A DNA stretch of 64,000 nt, from the NCBI GenBank assembly GCA_030068145.1, contig JAPJBO010000368.1, positions 1-64,000 on the forward strand, in the 5' to 3' direction. The position numbers were made by a program, and so were the translations under genes. Shown in pieces: positions 21,695-30,960 of this stretch. Under the pieces are notes generated by a model that had not been told where the DNA came from, made no database searches, and saw nothing but the letters and a program-made list of their open reading frames with translations. Position 1 is the stretch's first letter, and each line of letters starts with the position of its first letter. The DNA is from Diplonema papillatum. Taxonomy: Eukaryota; Euglenozoa; Diplonemea; Diplonemida; Diplonemidae.

Positions 21695-24600
21695 TTAGCC
21701 CGGGTCTCTGGGTCGCGTCCCCCTCCTTCTTTTGGTCGCCTGGTCCTGCGTCTTGTTGGTCCGTCCGGGCTGGGGGCTTCGCGCTTCCCCTTCGTCTTGC
21801 ATCACCTCGTCTCCACTCCCTGCCGCACGGGCTCCTACGTTTTGTGCCACCTGCGACGCGGGTCGCTTTACTGCTCTTCTGCGCGACGGCTGCTCTGTAC
21901 TCGTTGCCTTATCCGCGATTGCCGCTTCTCGTACCGACCGCGCCTGCCTTTCCTGTTCTGCCTTTCGCCTCTGTGGTCCGTCGGCCGCCTCAGCTCGGGC
22001 GTCCTGCTGTGCTGTCTGGATCTCCTCGTCTTCCTTCTTACGTTGCTTGGCACTCCGTGCCGCCCGCGTCGCTTGCGGCGCGGGCCTCTTCAGAGCCGGT
22101 CGTCCTCGTGCGCGCTGTTCCGCCTTCGTATCCTGGTTCGCGCCCTCTGCCTCCGGCGCACCTCGTGACACTTCCTTGCCCTGGGCGGTGTTCCTCTTCG
22201 AGCTCCTCCCTCCTCGTCCCGCCTGATTCTCCTGTTCCGCTAAGGTGAACCACTTCTGGGCCCGTCGCCCCCTTTCCTCGTCCGATGGGTACCACTTTTT
22301 GAAATCGAATTTTCCTAGTCTCTCCCCGTCTTCCCTGCGCTCTGTTTGTACCTTTCCGTGTTCTGCCTTCGTGTACTCTCCTGCCGACACCTCGAGCCCT
22401 CGTAGCGCTTGCAGGGTATCTCTGCCCAGGATACAGCGCCTCTCCAGACCCTCCGTCCACCGTCCTGACGCGCCGAGCCGCCGCAGCCAACCTATTGATT
22501 TCTTTCTTGCCGGCAAAAGCTCCCCATCGTGGGTTCCTTGGAGCGTCTTGAGCATCCCCAACAGCGTCCTCATTTTTCCCGCGAGCGCAGCTCCTCCATG
22601 CGCTTCCCTTTTCTGGCCTGCGTCCTCCTCTCCGTCCTCTGCGTCTTCCGGCCCAACCGCCTTCTGTCCGCGTCGCGGCAGGTCCATTCCGGATTCGACT
22701 TCAAAGTCCACGGCGAGTTCTATGAACGTCACCGCCATCTCTTCCTCGCTCTTGGCCCAACGCAGTGTCGCCAGCCATTGCGCCAGCGCTAAGTATAGCG
22801 CCCTTCCATGCTTCCAGTTTCTGGGCATGTAGTCCGCCAGTGAATTCTGGATCACTTCCGTCTCCTGCGGCGCCCACTCCCAAGGATATGCAAGCCCACG
22901 TCCGTCGCTTTCCCGCTGCACCGGCTTCTTGTCCCTCCTCTGCCTCTCCAGGGTGATCTGGACCATCATGCCCTGCACACTGTTGACAAGTTGGCGCGTC
23001 AAGCCCCTGCAGACCCATGCCCCTGCTCCTTCACCTCCTCTCTCTTTCTTCGGTTTGATCCCGCAAACGGACATACACTTCGGCCATTTCTGCCATTCTA
23101 GCGCGGTTACCGCATACGTCGTTCGTATGGCGTCCCACTCTCCACATCGCCACCACATGTGTAGGTGGTCCTCGTCTTCCTTTCCGCAGTACTTGCACGT
23201 TGCGCTCGGTTGCATCTTCCGTTGGTGCAACCGCGTCTGCGGCAGCACTGCATCCGCCATGATGTGCCTGAGCACACCTCGTTCATACGCGCTAAGGTTG
23301 ACGGCAGTCGCTCCGCGCTCTTCCCTAGCCTCCCCTTTCCCGCGCCCTACTTCCAGCAGTCGCAGCGTTGCGTTGCGGTCCACGCCCTCACCAATCCCTT
23401 CCAGGTTCTTCCTGTCGATGTTCCGCCACCGCCAGAGCCTCAGGGCTTCGCGCGCCAGGTGCCCCAGCTCCTTGAGGTCGTCCAGTGTCCTCAGATCGAC
23501 TTCCTTCCCTCGCCCGTCGCCCGTCTCCGTCTCGTCTGTATGGTCGTCGGGAATTCGGATCGACCACGGTCCCGTCCTTTGCCACTTCATGGCCTCTAAC
23601 GTCCCGTCAAGCAAGTGTACCGGCCCCGAGGTGCTCGGGCAGGGAAAGACGCGGGCCGCCGCTTGCATGTGCGCCCTACACCTCTCCGAGTCCTTCATCA
23701 GCGCCATCCACGTCATGACTCGTCGGTAGTGCACGGCCACCGGTGGATCCACCAAGTGACCCTTCCTCACGAGCGAGAGGCTAATCGCGGCGCAACGTCC
23801 CCGCCTATCCCTACCTGCAAGTCCCCTTTCAATTGCAGCTGTCAACTGTGCGAGCCACTTCTTCTCCGGCTCCTGTACCTCTACCCCGTAAATTGCCTTC
23901 GGGATCACGACCGAAGCGTAGATCCTCTCCTTCTTCTCCTGCGGCAGGGGTAACTTGCCCGCCCTCTTCGCGATTTTGGACGCCTCGTCCAACCTGCTCG
24001 ACAAGACCTTCTGGGCGCCTCCGTCGGTACCCAAACCTGCCCCCAAGCACTTCAACCACGCCACCTTCTCGACCTCCTGGCCGGCTATCCGAGGGTTGGC
24101 CTCGGCTTCGCTCTCCCGCTTTCTCTTCCTACCGCCCTCCTCCTCGTCCGGCGGACGCTTAGCCCTCACTACCGTCCATTTGCTCTTGCGGGCGTTGGGT
24201 CGCTGACCCGTGTCGCCGCAAAACTCCTCCGTCAGAGCCACTGCCCGCGTCAAATCCGGCTTCGTCCTCGTCACGACCTCGGTGTCATCCGCAAATGCTT
24301 GCGGTTCGGCCCCCGGGACCTCCTCTTCAACGAGATACATCCAGACCGACACGAGCGCGTTCAGGAAGATTACGCTCAGCGGACAGCCCTGCAGAATCCC
24401 GTTCGTCGCCTTGAACTCCTTCCCCAGCCCCGCCGGAAGCTTGAACCGTCGCCTCAGCTGGCGGTACATGCCCCGCACTGCATTCAACACTGATGGCGGC
24501 AGTCCCATGTCTTCCACAAGCTTCAACATGATCTCCTGCGGTATGCGGTCAAAACATTTGCTGTAGTCGAACGCCACGGCGAAAAGATCCTCGTCGTTCA

Positions 24601-27592
24601 GCAGAGCCGCTTCCATCTTCGCCGCCAAGAGCCAGTACACCTCCTGCGTCCTTCCCTTCTTCCTGAAACCGCGTTGATCGGGGTGCGCCCACGATTCTTG
24701 CCATTCCCTCACGAAACGGAGGCGCGTCGCCGCCCAGAGGCGGTACATAACGCTCGTTATCGTGATCGGGCGTTGCTCGAGAGGCTGCGGACCCTCCCCC
24801 TTCGGGATCAACACCACCAGCGCCTGCGCCACCACCTCGGGCCAGCTGCCGGCCCCCTCCACGTCGTTCAGCGCCAGCGCAATCACGTCGAGGAGAGGCA
24901 CCGGCAGCGTCTTCAACTCGCACACTCGCCAGCCGTCCATCCCCCCGGCTTTCCGCGCCTTCATCTTCTTCAGCGTCGCGCTCAGGTCTTCTCCGGTCAA
25001 CGGGCGGTCCTCGCAAGCTCCCCTCTTCACGTACTTGCCATACCTTCGCACGAAGTCCTCCCACTTCGGCTCCCGTACCTCCTTGTACATCTGGAACACG
25101 CCTCCCCACGCCTTCTCGCCTCGCAGGATCTCATCCATCTCATGGAGATCGGCGGTCACCGACCCATCTCCCCTCTCGACGAACAGGGTGCTGTGCCTCT
25201 CCGGCTGCTTGCACCAGTCGTAGACACGCTTGGGGTTGTCGTCGATCGCCCGACGCATCTCCCCCCTCCACGTTTCCAGCCTTTTTGTTCTCCTCGCCGC
25301 CCGCGTCCTTTCGTGCTCCTTCTTCAACATGCCGCAGAGCGCCTGCAGCTCAGGCAGTGCAGGCGGGTTCGCCTCCTCCCACAGGCGCGAATCAACGTGC
25401 TTGACGCCCGCCCTGCGGGCTTTTCTCCACACTCTCATCTCCTCCGTGCTCGGCTGGCCGCAGGTGTCCCGCTTCTCTCCCAGCCGCACCAGCTCCTCGA
25501 GTCTTCTGCAGGAGCCGAGTCTCGCCCTCGTGTCCCGGTCATCCGCATCCGCCTCTCCGTCAACTTGCCTCGCCGCAGGGCTGCGCACGCACTCTCCCGC
25601 CTGCTGCCCTCTCCCGACGTATTGGCGCGGCTTCTCCAGTAGCCCTCCACTCCTCTCCAGCAGGTACTGTTCTGCAGCATCGCACACCGTCTTCCATTTC
25701 GCGTCGACCCCCTGCGCGGCTCGATACCGGTGTGCAGCTTCCTTGGCCCATTTCTCCGCCATGCCGAATTCCTCCTCGGGGTCCATCGCGCTCCAATCTG
25801 CGACAGGGAAGGCCCTCGGTAGCTTCAGTTGCGGGTAGCGCTGCTCCAACCGCTCGAGATCCAGCCTCACCACGACTGGCCTGTGAGTCGGTATCGACTC
25901 GGCTGTCAGTACGTTCACCCCCGATATCGCCACTGCCGCCACCGAGTTCGCGAATATCGCGTCTATACGCCTTCCTTTCTTCGACGCCATGCACGTGGCC
26001 GCAGGTTGTTGGGCGTACTGCTTGGCCCACGTACTGCCGACATCGACCCACTTCCCGGATTGGACGGCTGCGTTCAAAATCGGGCTTTCCTCGGGCTCGA
26101 CGTTGAAGTCCCCCGCGATGAGAATTGGCACGTCCCCTAGGGTGGCCGCGTAGCTGAGGGTATCCGCCAGGATCTCCTCCGTTGCGTCCTCATCTGACAC
26201 GACCCCGTAGATCGACATCATGGAGAGGCTCCTCCTCCCGTCCCCGTACGCCACCTGTGCGTGCGCAAATCTACCCTTCTCCCAATGTCGCTTCGTCAGT
26301 TCCCCCGGCGGAACCGCGCGCGCGGGCAGTTCGGTCGCCGCGGAGAACGCTACTCCCCCGTACTCCGTCCGCAAAGCCGTCTTTATCCGAGTCTGGCCCT
26401 GCATGCGTCCCCAAACCAGCCTCTTCCCTCTACTTCGGGCTTCCCCCTCCGCCTGGGCCCTGTCCCTCTCGCACACCCTCACCTCTTGCAAAGCCAGCAA
26501 ATCCACCTTCCTTCCCCAGGCTTCCATTGTGTGGACTTCTGGGTGCGCGAGCAAGGACGTGACATTGGCGGAGGCGGCGATCAGCCCTGTCACCGCCGGT
26601 CCCGGATTCTCGTGCACATCCCCGCACGTCAGCAGAGATCCCCTTCCGACGTCCTTGTGTAACCCCTCTTCGGGATTGGGGTCATCGTTGTCGGCTGCGA
26701 GAGTCGTGCCGTGTCTGACGTGGCTGCCGTCGACAGGGAGGCCGCCGAAGAATGGGTGCCGCTTCCCCTCAAACCTGCTTCCAAAGTGGGACACGTCGTC
26801 CACAGGGGGGCGATGCGGGCCGCCGTAGCATGAGCGTCGCCCCCCTGCTGACCTGCTTCCCAAGTAAAACGCGCCGCCCACAGGGCGTTGCAGGCCGCCA
26901 CAGAATGCGTGCCGCACCCCTTCAAACCGGCTTCCCAAGTAGAACACGTCGCCAACAGGGGGGCGATGCAGGCCGCCGTAAAACGAGTGTCGCCCCCCTG
27001 CTGTCCTGCTTCCCAAGTAAAACACGTCGCCAACCGGGCGGTGCAGGCCGCCGTAGAACGCGTGTTGCACCGTTTTAATCCGACTTCCACAGTAAAACAC
27101 GTCGCCAGCGGTGGGGCGGTGCAGGCCGCCGTAGCATGAGTGCCGCCCCCCTGCCGACCTGCTTCTCGAGTAGAACACGCCACCAACAGGGCGGTGCAGG
27201 CCGCCGCAGAATGCGTGCCGCACCCCCTTAAACCGGCTTCCCAAGTAGAACCCGTTGCCAACAGGGGGGCGATGCAGGCCGCCGTAAAACGAGTGTCGCC
27301 CCCCTGCTGACCAGCTTCCCGAATAAAAGTCGTCGCCAGCAGGGCGGTGCAGGCCGCCGTAGAATGCGTGCTGCACCGCTTCAATTCGGCTTCCACAGTA
27401 AAACACGCCGCCAGCAGTGGGGCGGCGCAGGCCGCCGTAGAATGAGTGCCGCACCCTTATAAACCCGCTTTCAAAACAGAGCACGTCCGAGGGGCCCCTA
27501 CCGCCGGGTGTGACGGTCTCGTCGCGCCTGTCGCGTTGGCCGTCGACGCGGTTGCCAGCAGCCGGGAGGCCGCGGAAGAACAAGTGCCGCAT
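21695..27592 (-). CDS. LINE-2 ORF2: repeat domain, 2A-like motif, endonuclease, reverse transcriptase
   Basis: 1,965 codons from the first ATG beyond the ORF1 stop. This start is a choice: the frame is open another 957 nt upstream, overlapping ORF1. Residues about 1-305 are tandem FYGGLHRP-type repeats; a 2A-like GDVHENPGP follows at about 324-332. Then comes an APE endonuclease with its usual residues (SANVTS, LLALQE, AGDFN, RRIDAIFAN, IPTHRPV), reverse transcriptase (DYSKCFDR, NGILQGCPLS, FADD at 24284-24295) and a CCHC knuckle (CKYCG ... HLHMWWRC, about 23135-23195). No RNase H is seen. The Lys/Arg-rich tail contains KRPA motifs and could carry nuclear localisation or nucleic-acid binding. 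It nicks the target and primes cDNA synthesis there. Confidence 0.93.
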   Translation of the reverse strand: MRHLFFRGLPAAGNRVDGQRDRRDETVTPGGRGPSDVLCFESGFIRVRHSFYGGLRRPTAGGVFYCGSRIEAVQHAFYGGLHRPAGDDFYSGSWSAGGRHSFYGGLHRPPVGNGFYLGSRFKGVRHAFCGGLHRPVGGVFYSRSRSAGGRHSCYGGLHRPTAGDVFYCGSRIKTVQHAFYGGLHRPVGDVFYLGSRTAGGRHSFYGGLHRPPVGDVFYLGSRFEGVRHAFCGGLQRPVGGAFYLGSRSAGGRRSCYGGPHRPPVDDVSHFGSRFEGKRHPFFGGLPVDGSHVRHGTTLAADNDDPNPEEGLHKDVGRGSLLTCGDVHENPGPAVTGLIAASANVTSLLAHPEVHTMEAWGRKVDLLALQEVRVCERDRAQAEGEARSRGKRLVWGRMQGQTRIKTALRTEYGGVAFSAATELPARAVPPGELTKRHWEKGRFAHAQVAYGDGRRSLSMMSIYGVVSDEDATEEILADTLSYAATLGDVPILIAGDFNVEPEESPILNAAVQSGKWVDVGSTWAKQYAQQPAATCMASKKGRRIDAIFANSVAAVAISGVNVLTAESIPTHRPVVVRLDLERLEQRYPQLKLPRAFPVADWSAMDPEEEFGMAEKWAKEAAHRYRAAQGVDAKWKTVCDAAEQYLLERSGGLLEKPRQYVGRGQQAGECVRSPAARQVDGEADADDRDTRARLGSCRRLEELVRLGEKRDTCGQPSTEEMRVWRKARRAGVKHVDSRLWEEANPPALPELQALCGMLKKEHERTRAARRTKRLETWRGEMRRAIDDNPKRVYDWCKQPERHSTLFVERGDGSVTADLHEMDEILRGEKAWGGVFQMYKEVREPKWEDFVRRYGKYVKRGACEDRPLTGEDLSATLKKMKARKAGGMDGWRVCELKTLPVPLLDVIALALNDVEGAGSWPEVVAQALVVLIPKGEGPQPLEQRPITITSVMYRLWAATRLRFVREWQESWAHPDQRGFRKKGRTQEVYWLLAAKMEAALLNDEDLFAVAFDYSKCFDRIPQEIMLKLVEDMGLPPSVLNAVRGMYRQLRRRFKLPAGLGKEFKATNGILQGCPLSVIFLNALVSVWMYLVEEEVPGAEPQAFADDTEVVTRTKPDLTRAVALTEEFCGDTGQRPNARKSKWTVVRAKRPPDEEEGGRKRKRESEAEANPRIAGQEVEKVAWLKCLGAGLGTDGGAQKVLSSRLDEASKIAKRAGKLPLPQEKKERIYASVVIPKAIYGVEVQEPEKKWLAQLTAAIERGLAGRDRRGRCAAISLSLVRKGHLVDPPVAVHYRRVMTWMALMKDSERCRAHMQAAARVFPCPSTSGPVHLLDGTLEAMKWQRTGPWSIRIPDDHTDETETGDGRGKEVDLRTLDDLKELGHLAREALRLWRWRNIDRKNLEGIGEGVDRNATLRLLEVGRGKGEAREERGATAVNLSAYERGVLRHIMADAVLPQTRLHQRKMQPSATCKYCGKEDEDHLHMWWRCGEWDAIRTTYAVTALEWQKWPKCMSVCGIKPKKERGGEGAGAWVCRGLTRQLVNSVQGMMVQITLERQRRDKKPVQRESDGRGLAYPWEWAPQETEVIQNSLADYMPRNWKHGRALYLALAQWLATLRWAKSEEEMAVTFIELAVDFEVESGMDLPRRGQKAVGPEDAEDGEEDAGQKREAHGGAALAGKMRTLLGMLKTLQGTHDGELLPARKKSIGWLRRLGASGRWTEGLERRCILGRDTLQALRGLEVSAGEYTKAEHGKVQTERREDGERLGKFDFKKWYPSDEERGRRAQKWFTLAEQENQAGRGGRSSKRNTAQGKEVSRGAPEAEGANQDTKAEQRARGRPALKRPAPQATRAARSAKQRKKEDEEIQTAQQDARAEAADGPQRRKAEQERQARSVREAAIADKATSTEQPSRRRAVKRPASQVAQNVGARAAGSGDEVMQDEGEARSPQPGRTNKTQDQATKRRRGTRPRDPG
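26597..26623 (-). other. 2A-like ribosome-skipping motif in LINE-2 ORF2
   Basis: LLTCGDVHENPGP, with the Gly-Pro skip point at 26600/26599. Canonical 2A is D(V/I)ExNPGP; here the first Glu position is His, as in the DxHxNPGP variants known from other LINEs. It lies directly before the endonuclease, so it would release the repeat domain from the enzyme during translation. Confidence 0.85.
26740..27475 (-). repeat. Tandem 75-78-bp coding repeats in LINE-2 ORF2
   Basis: About ten units of 25-26 residues with the pattern G(S/T)R..G.RH.FYGGLHRP...GDVFY. The DNA repeat is clearest at CAGGCCGCCGTAGAATG-type blocks at about 26965, 27040, 27117, 27193, 27268, 27344 and 27421. Adjacent units alternate between two subtypes (RH(S/A)FY and QHAFY), hinting at duplication of pairs. 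Function unknown. Confidence 0.92.
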
Positions 27593-27723
27593 CCCATCGA
27601 ATTCGTCACCAAAGTAGCCCTCGTCCCCGTTCGTACGATGACCGTCAGCAGGGGGGCGGTGCGAACCTGCTGCGCCCCCGACTGTGCCGTTATGAGCTAG
27701 CACGACCACGGGCTCCGGTGCGT

Positions 27724-30390
27724 CTACTTCTGCTTCCCCTTGGCGTTGCCACCTTTCTGCTTCTTCCTCTTCGTCCCTTCCTCCCCATCCGAGGAGGCTT
27801 GGCTGCCCATTTCCGCGTCCTTGCCACCTTTCTGGTGTGCCGCCGGCTTCACCTGTTCCCTGAACTCTCGTACGGTCTCCCGAATCTCCTCGTTCTCCCT
27901 CCGTTGTTCGCTGAGCTCTCTCCTTATCTCCTTCATTTCCTCCAGGCTGGCTTTGAGCCCCTCGTTTTCCTCCTTCAGGAGCCGCATTTCCTTCCGCATC
28001 TCTTCCATTTGCTCCCTCTGCCTCTCCACCTCCGCCCCATTCGTCGTGTCCACTTCGCCCATCCCTGTGTCTCTCTCTCCTCTGCCGGTTAAGCACGCCG
28101 TCAGCTTTGTTGCGAGCCCCTCGAAGAGTCCCTTGAGCATTTCTTCCATCGCCACCGTCGAACTCCCTGCACCCCCGGCCGCTCCCGGAGGGATGTTTCC
28201 CCAGCCCCCTCCTCTGTCGTTTTTTGCGCCGTCGTTTTTTGCACCTTCCCGCGCCTTGCTCCCCGGCTGCGCCGCACTCCCCAACACCGGAAACTCCTCT
28301 CTCCGAAACACCCTGCCCTGCCCCGTAGCGGGTTGGACCTCCTTCCGCCCCGTCTCCCATTTTTTCATGAAAGACCGAGACCCGTCCCAGACCGACCCCC
28401 GCGCCACCCCGGCCGACATCGACTGACTCACGAGCCAAAGCTCCCCCTGCACTTCGAGGTCCATTGCCGGCGGCGCTGTCAGTGCCTCGACCAGCCACAC
28501 TGCTCTTCCTCTCCTGCTTTCTCTCGCCTCCCTTGCCTCTGCCTGCCAACCCTGCTCCCCCAATGACCTCACGACCTCATCCGCCGTCATATCCAGAGGG
28601 GGCCCCTCGACCGTAAACTTCCTCGTCCTGCCCAGCGCTCTGCAAGCCTCGTCCATCTTCCCCCTCTCCACACGCACTGCCACCTTCCCGTCCGCTCCCT
28701 TTCCGAGGCCCATCGTCGCAATACCTCCGCTCTTCAACACACCCGCCATCTTCGACGCCTCCTCCTCAGAATCCACCCAAACCATTCCCAGGCGGCTCCT
28801 CTCCTTGTCCTCGTGCAAGGCCCTCACGAAGATCCCACTCTCCCCCGAGCTCTTCAACACCTTATCCGCCTCCGCCGGCGAGACGAAGCAGATGCCCTCA
28901 GCTGTCGAACCAACCAGCCTGAACCTGGTTAGCACCCGCTTGCAATGCTTCGACATCCTGAGGTAGACCCCTTCTCGTGTCTCCCCCTCCCCCAACTTCG
29001 TTTGCACCACGACCTGGGCGCTCTCTCCCCGGCAGCTCCTCTTCGGCTCCTTTGCGTCGTAGAACGCCTCTAGAGGTGCCTGCGACGACACCCAAACTGA
29101 CAGCGTCCTCGCCGTCCCCTCGCCCCTCCAGGTGATGCTCCGCTCCTCGGAGTGCTGCACGGGAACCGGGAATGTGGTCACCACTGCCGCCCGTGCGTTC
29201 TTCCGTGCGAAGGCGGTAGCGCCCAGCGCTTCGCCACGCCACACCACTACTCCGGCCGCGTTCCGGTTGTAGTGTTCGGCCTCCCCCGTCTCTACCTTCC
29301 ACTCCGCTCCGCGCAGGCAGCCTATTGGAAGACGCCGCGTCGGCCTTTCCGGTCCGCTGTTGTTCGTCCTCAGGGGGAGCCCCACGTTCAATTGGGGCGT
29401 AACCTGCGCCACGTGTACCGGCGCCGCCATCCCTTCCTCCCTCCAACGCACAGCCCTGTAGTGCGACCCGGTGTAACTGAGCTTGATGTCTCGCTCGTCC
29501 AGCACCAGGTCGCCTATCTTCCCCGTCTCTCCTGGCCACAGCACTGTCGCGCGCATGGTGTCGTCGGGCGCCAGCTCGAACACCACCACCCGTCGCCCGA
29601 CTTCCCACGCCAGCGCCTGCAGCGTGAGGTGGTCGCCCCACGTTCCAAGGCGCGCCATCCTCGCCAGGTACTGCTTGGCGCAGCCTTCGACCCGGCCGGT
29701 GATGTCTCTGGCGGCCAAAGACTCCACCGCCAGCCTCCTCAGCTGGGCGTGGTGAGCCGCCGTCCCGTGTATCGCGTACGATACCGCACGAAACTGACAG
29801 TCGCCCTGTGCCCCCGCGTCCCGCTCCTCCAGACCGAACATGTCGAGTCTTTCCTCCAGATTCCTCTTCCGCGTCTCGCGTTGCCCGCCCTTGCACGCTG
29901 CCTCCACCGCTCTTTCCCGCACCTTCCCATCCACATCGCCCTCTGTCCGGGGCATCTCCACGCGCGTCTTGCGCCTGGCTTCCCCGAGCAGCTGCTGCGC
30001 GCGCCTCGTCCTTCTCAGCAGCCTGTGCGGGCACGCCACCTGCCGCAAGATCCAGAGTCTAACTCTGTCCATCCCGCCCACCAGCTTCACCGCGCCTCCC
30101 GGTGTCACCCTCTCCAGCGCCACGCAGGCCGCTTCCAGCTCCGCCTCTTCCATGTCGAGGCAGTCGACAGCTTCTTCAAAGGTCCACGACTCGTGGTCCT
30201 TCTTTCCTTCGGCGATGACGGCGATGCCAATCTTGCCGTCTTCGTTTTTCGCCGCGCCGTATCGAACCACGGCCGACCCGTCCCCTCCCGCACCCGGATA
30301 CCAGGCTGACGCCCTCTCAGCCACCACCGGAGTGGTGCCCAGGATCCGCCACTTGGAGGCGGGGCGTCTCGACCGGAGAACACTCTTCAT
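27724..30390 (-). CDS. LINE-2 ORF1: OTU-domain coiled-coil protein
   Basis: 888 codons from the ATG at 30390, the first in the element. Residues about 30-115 resemble an RNase H fold in outline (GDGS, then EEAELEAACVAL), but the third acidic motif is unclear. Residues 190-315 form an OTU cysteine-protease-like domain: QGDCQF with Cys198, WGDHLTLQAL, and His310 in GSHYRAV; in most OTUs the first motif is DGNC. Residues about 470-680 may hold RRM-like folds. A Gly/Pro linker leads to a coiled coil (about 775-860) and a Lys-rich tail. LINE ORF1 proteins bind element RNA; an OTU could remove ubiquitin from host targets. It ends TAG at 27724, where the ORF2 frame (shifted by one base) is already open. 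Confidence 0.9.
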   Translation of the reverse strand: MKSVLRSRRPASKWRILGTTPVVAERASAWYPGAGGDGSAVVRYGAAKNEDGKIGIAVIAEGKKDHESWTFEEAVDCLDMEEAELEAACVALERVTPGGAVKLVGGMDRVRLWILRQVACPHRLLRRTRRAQQLLGEARRKTRVEMPRTEGDVDGKVRERAVEAACKGGQRETRKRNLEERLDMFGLEERDAGAQGDCQFRAVSYAIHGTAAHHAQLRRLAVESLAARDITGRVEGCAKQYLARMARLGTWGDHLTLQALAWEVGRRVVVFELAPDDTMRATVLWPGETGKIGDLVLDERDIKLSYTGSHYRAVRWREEGMAAPVHVAQVTPQLNVGLPLRTNNSGPERPTRRLPIGCLRGAEWKVETGEAEHYNRNAAGVVVWRGEALGATAFARKNARAAVVTTFPVPVQHSEERSITWRGEGTARTLSVWVSSQAPLEAFYDAKEPKRSCRGESAQVVVQTKLGEGETREGVYLRMSKHCKRVLTRFRLVGSTAEGICFVSPAEADKVLKSSGESGIFVRALHEDKERSRLGMVWVDSEEEASKMAGVLKSGGIATMGLGKGADGKVAVRVERGKMDEACRALGRTRKFTVEGPPLDMTADEVVRSLGEQGWQAEAREARESRRGRAVWLVEALTAPPAMDLEVQGELWLVSQSMSAGVARGSVWDGSRSFMKKWETGRKEVQPATGQGRVFRREEFPVLGSAAQPGSKAREGAKNDGAKNDRGGGWGNIPPGAAGGAGSSTVAMEEMLKGLFEGLATKLTACLTGRGERDTGMGEVDTTNGAEVERQREQMEEMRKEMRLLKEENEGLKASLEEMKEIRRELSEQRRENEEIRETVREFREQVKPAAHQKGGKDAEMGSQASSDGEEGTKRKKQKGGNAKGKQK

Positions 30391-30424
30391 TTTGTTTATT
30401 TTGTTGATAATGTGTGTTGAATCC

Positions 30425-30440
30425 CTGCGCAAGCACTGCG
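30425..30440. repeat. LINE-2 target site duplication, right
   Basis: Identical to 21613-21628. Confidence 0.95.
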
Positions 30441-30960
30441 ATCGAGGCGGAAACAAGTGCACCTGTGCACACTGTCGCGGCGTCTACCGCTGGCGCAGGG
30501 CACGGTCGAAGCAAAAGGGTATCGGCGCTTGCGAGTTCCGATTCTCCGGGATCACGTACGGGACGAACCGCGGCAGGCTGCTGTTCGGGGTCGCGGGGTC
30601 GTTGAAGCGCCGCTGCCGGATGCGGACGCAAGCTGTGCACATCGGCGAGTAAGCTTGGCTCCAGTGCTTCCAGGAGGCGAAGGGCTTCCGCGTCCGCCAG
30701 TTCAGCTACTACGGGGTGGTCGAGGAGGCAGTGCAGGTATCGCGCAAGCGCTGCGATCGAGGGAAAGTCGGAGGCTTTGATGACGCTGCGCCCGGTGGGC
30801 AGGAGATTCTCGACGTCCGGCGCCCCGAGGTACACGGGGACAGACCCCGCGATCAGCGGCTCGTACACTTTTTCCGTGACGTAGTCAATCGAGACGCTGT
30901 TTTCCACGACACGCGAGAACGGATACTGGCTCACGACGCATACACTGCGCAAGCACTGCG
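30441..30960 (-). pseudogene. GT10 3'-end tandem unit 1 (520 bp)
   Basis: Copy of the last third of the fucosyltransferase gene. A short deletion after LLDHP shifts the frame into VVAELADAEALRLL, so it cannot encode the normal C-terminus. Almost identical to unit 2. Confidence 0.9.

Larger units (their letters stand above)
21629..30424 (-). mobile_element. LINE-2: full-length, apparently intact non-LTR retrotransposon
   Basis: 8,796 bp between perfect 16-bp target duplications, inside a fucosyltransferase 3'-end tandem array. From its 5' end: a 34-nt leader, ORF1 (888 codons, OTU domain, coiled coil), ORF2 (tandem repeats, 2A-like motif, APE endonuclease, RT, CCHC) and a 66-nt 3' UTR that ends CGACTTATA with no poly(A). 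Both ORFs are uninterrupted and the catalytic motifs that I checked are present. Identical duplications and open frames suggest a recent, possibly still competent insertion. A truncated sister copy lies at 55627-55857. Confidence 0.95.

Noticed and set aside
21646-26828. Long plus-strand ORFs opposite LINE-2
   Set aside because: GC-rich antisense shadows of ORF2 without domain features.
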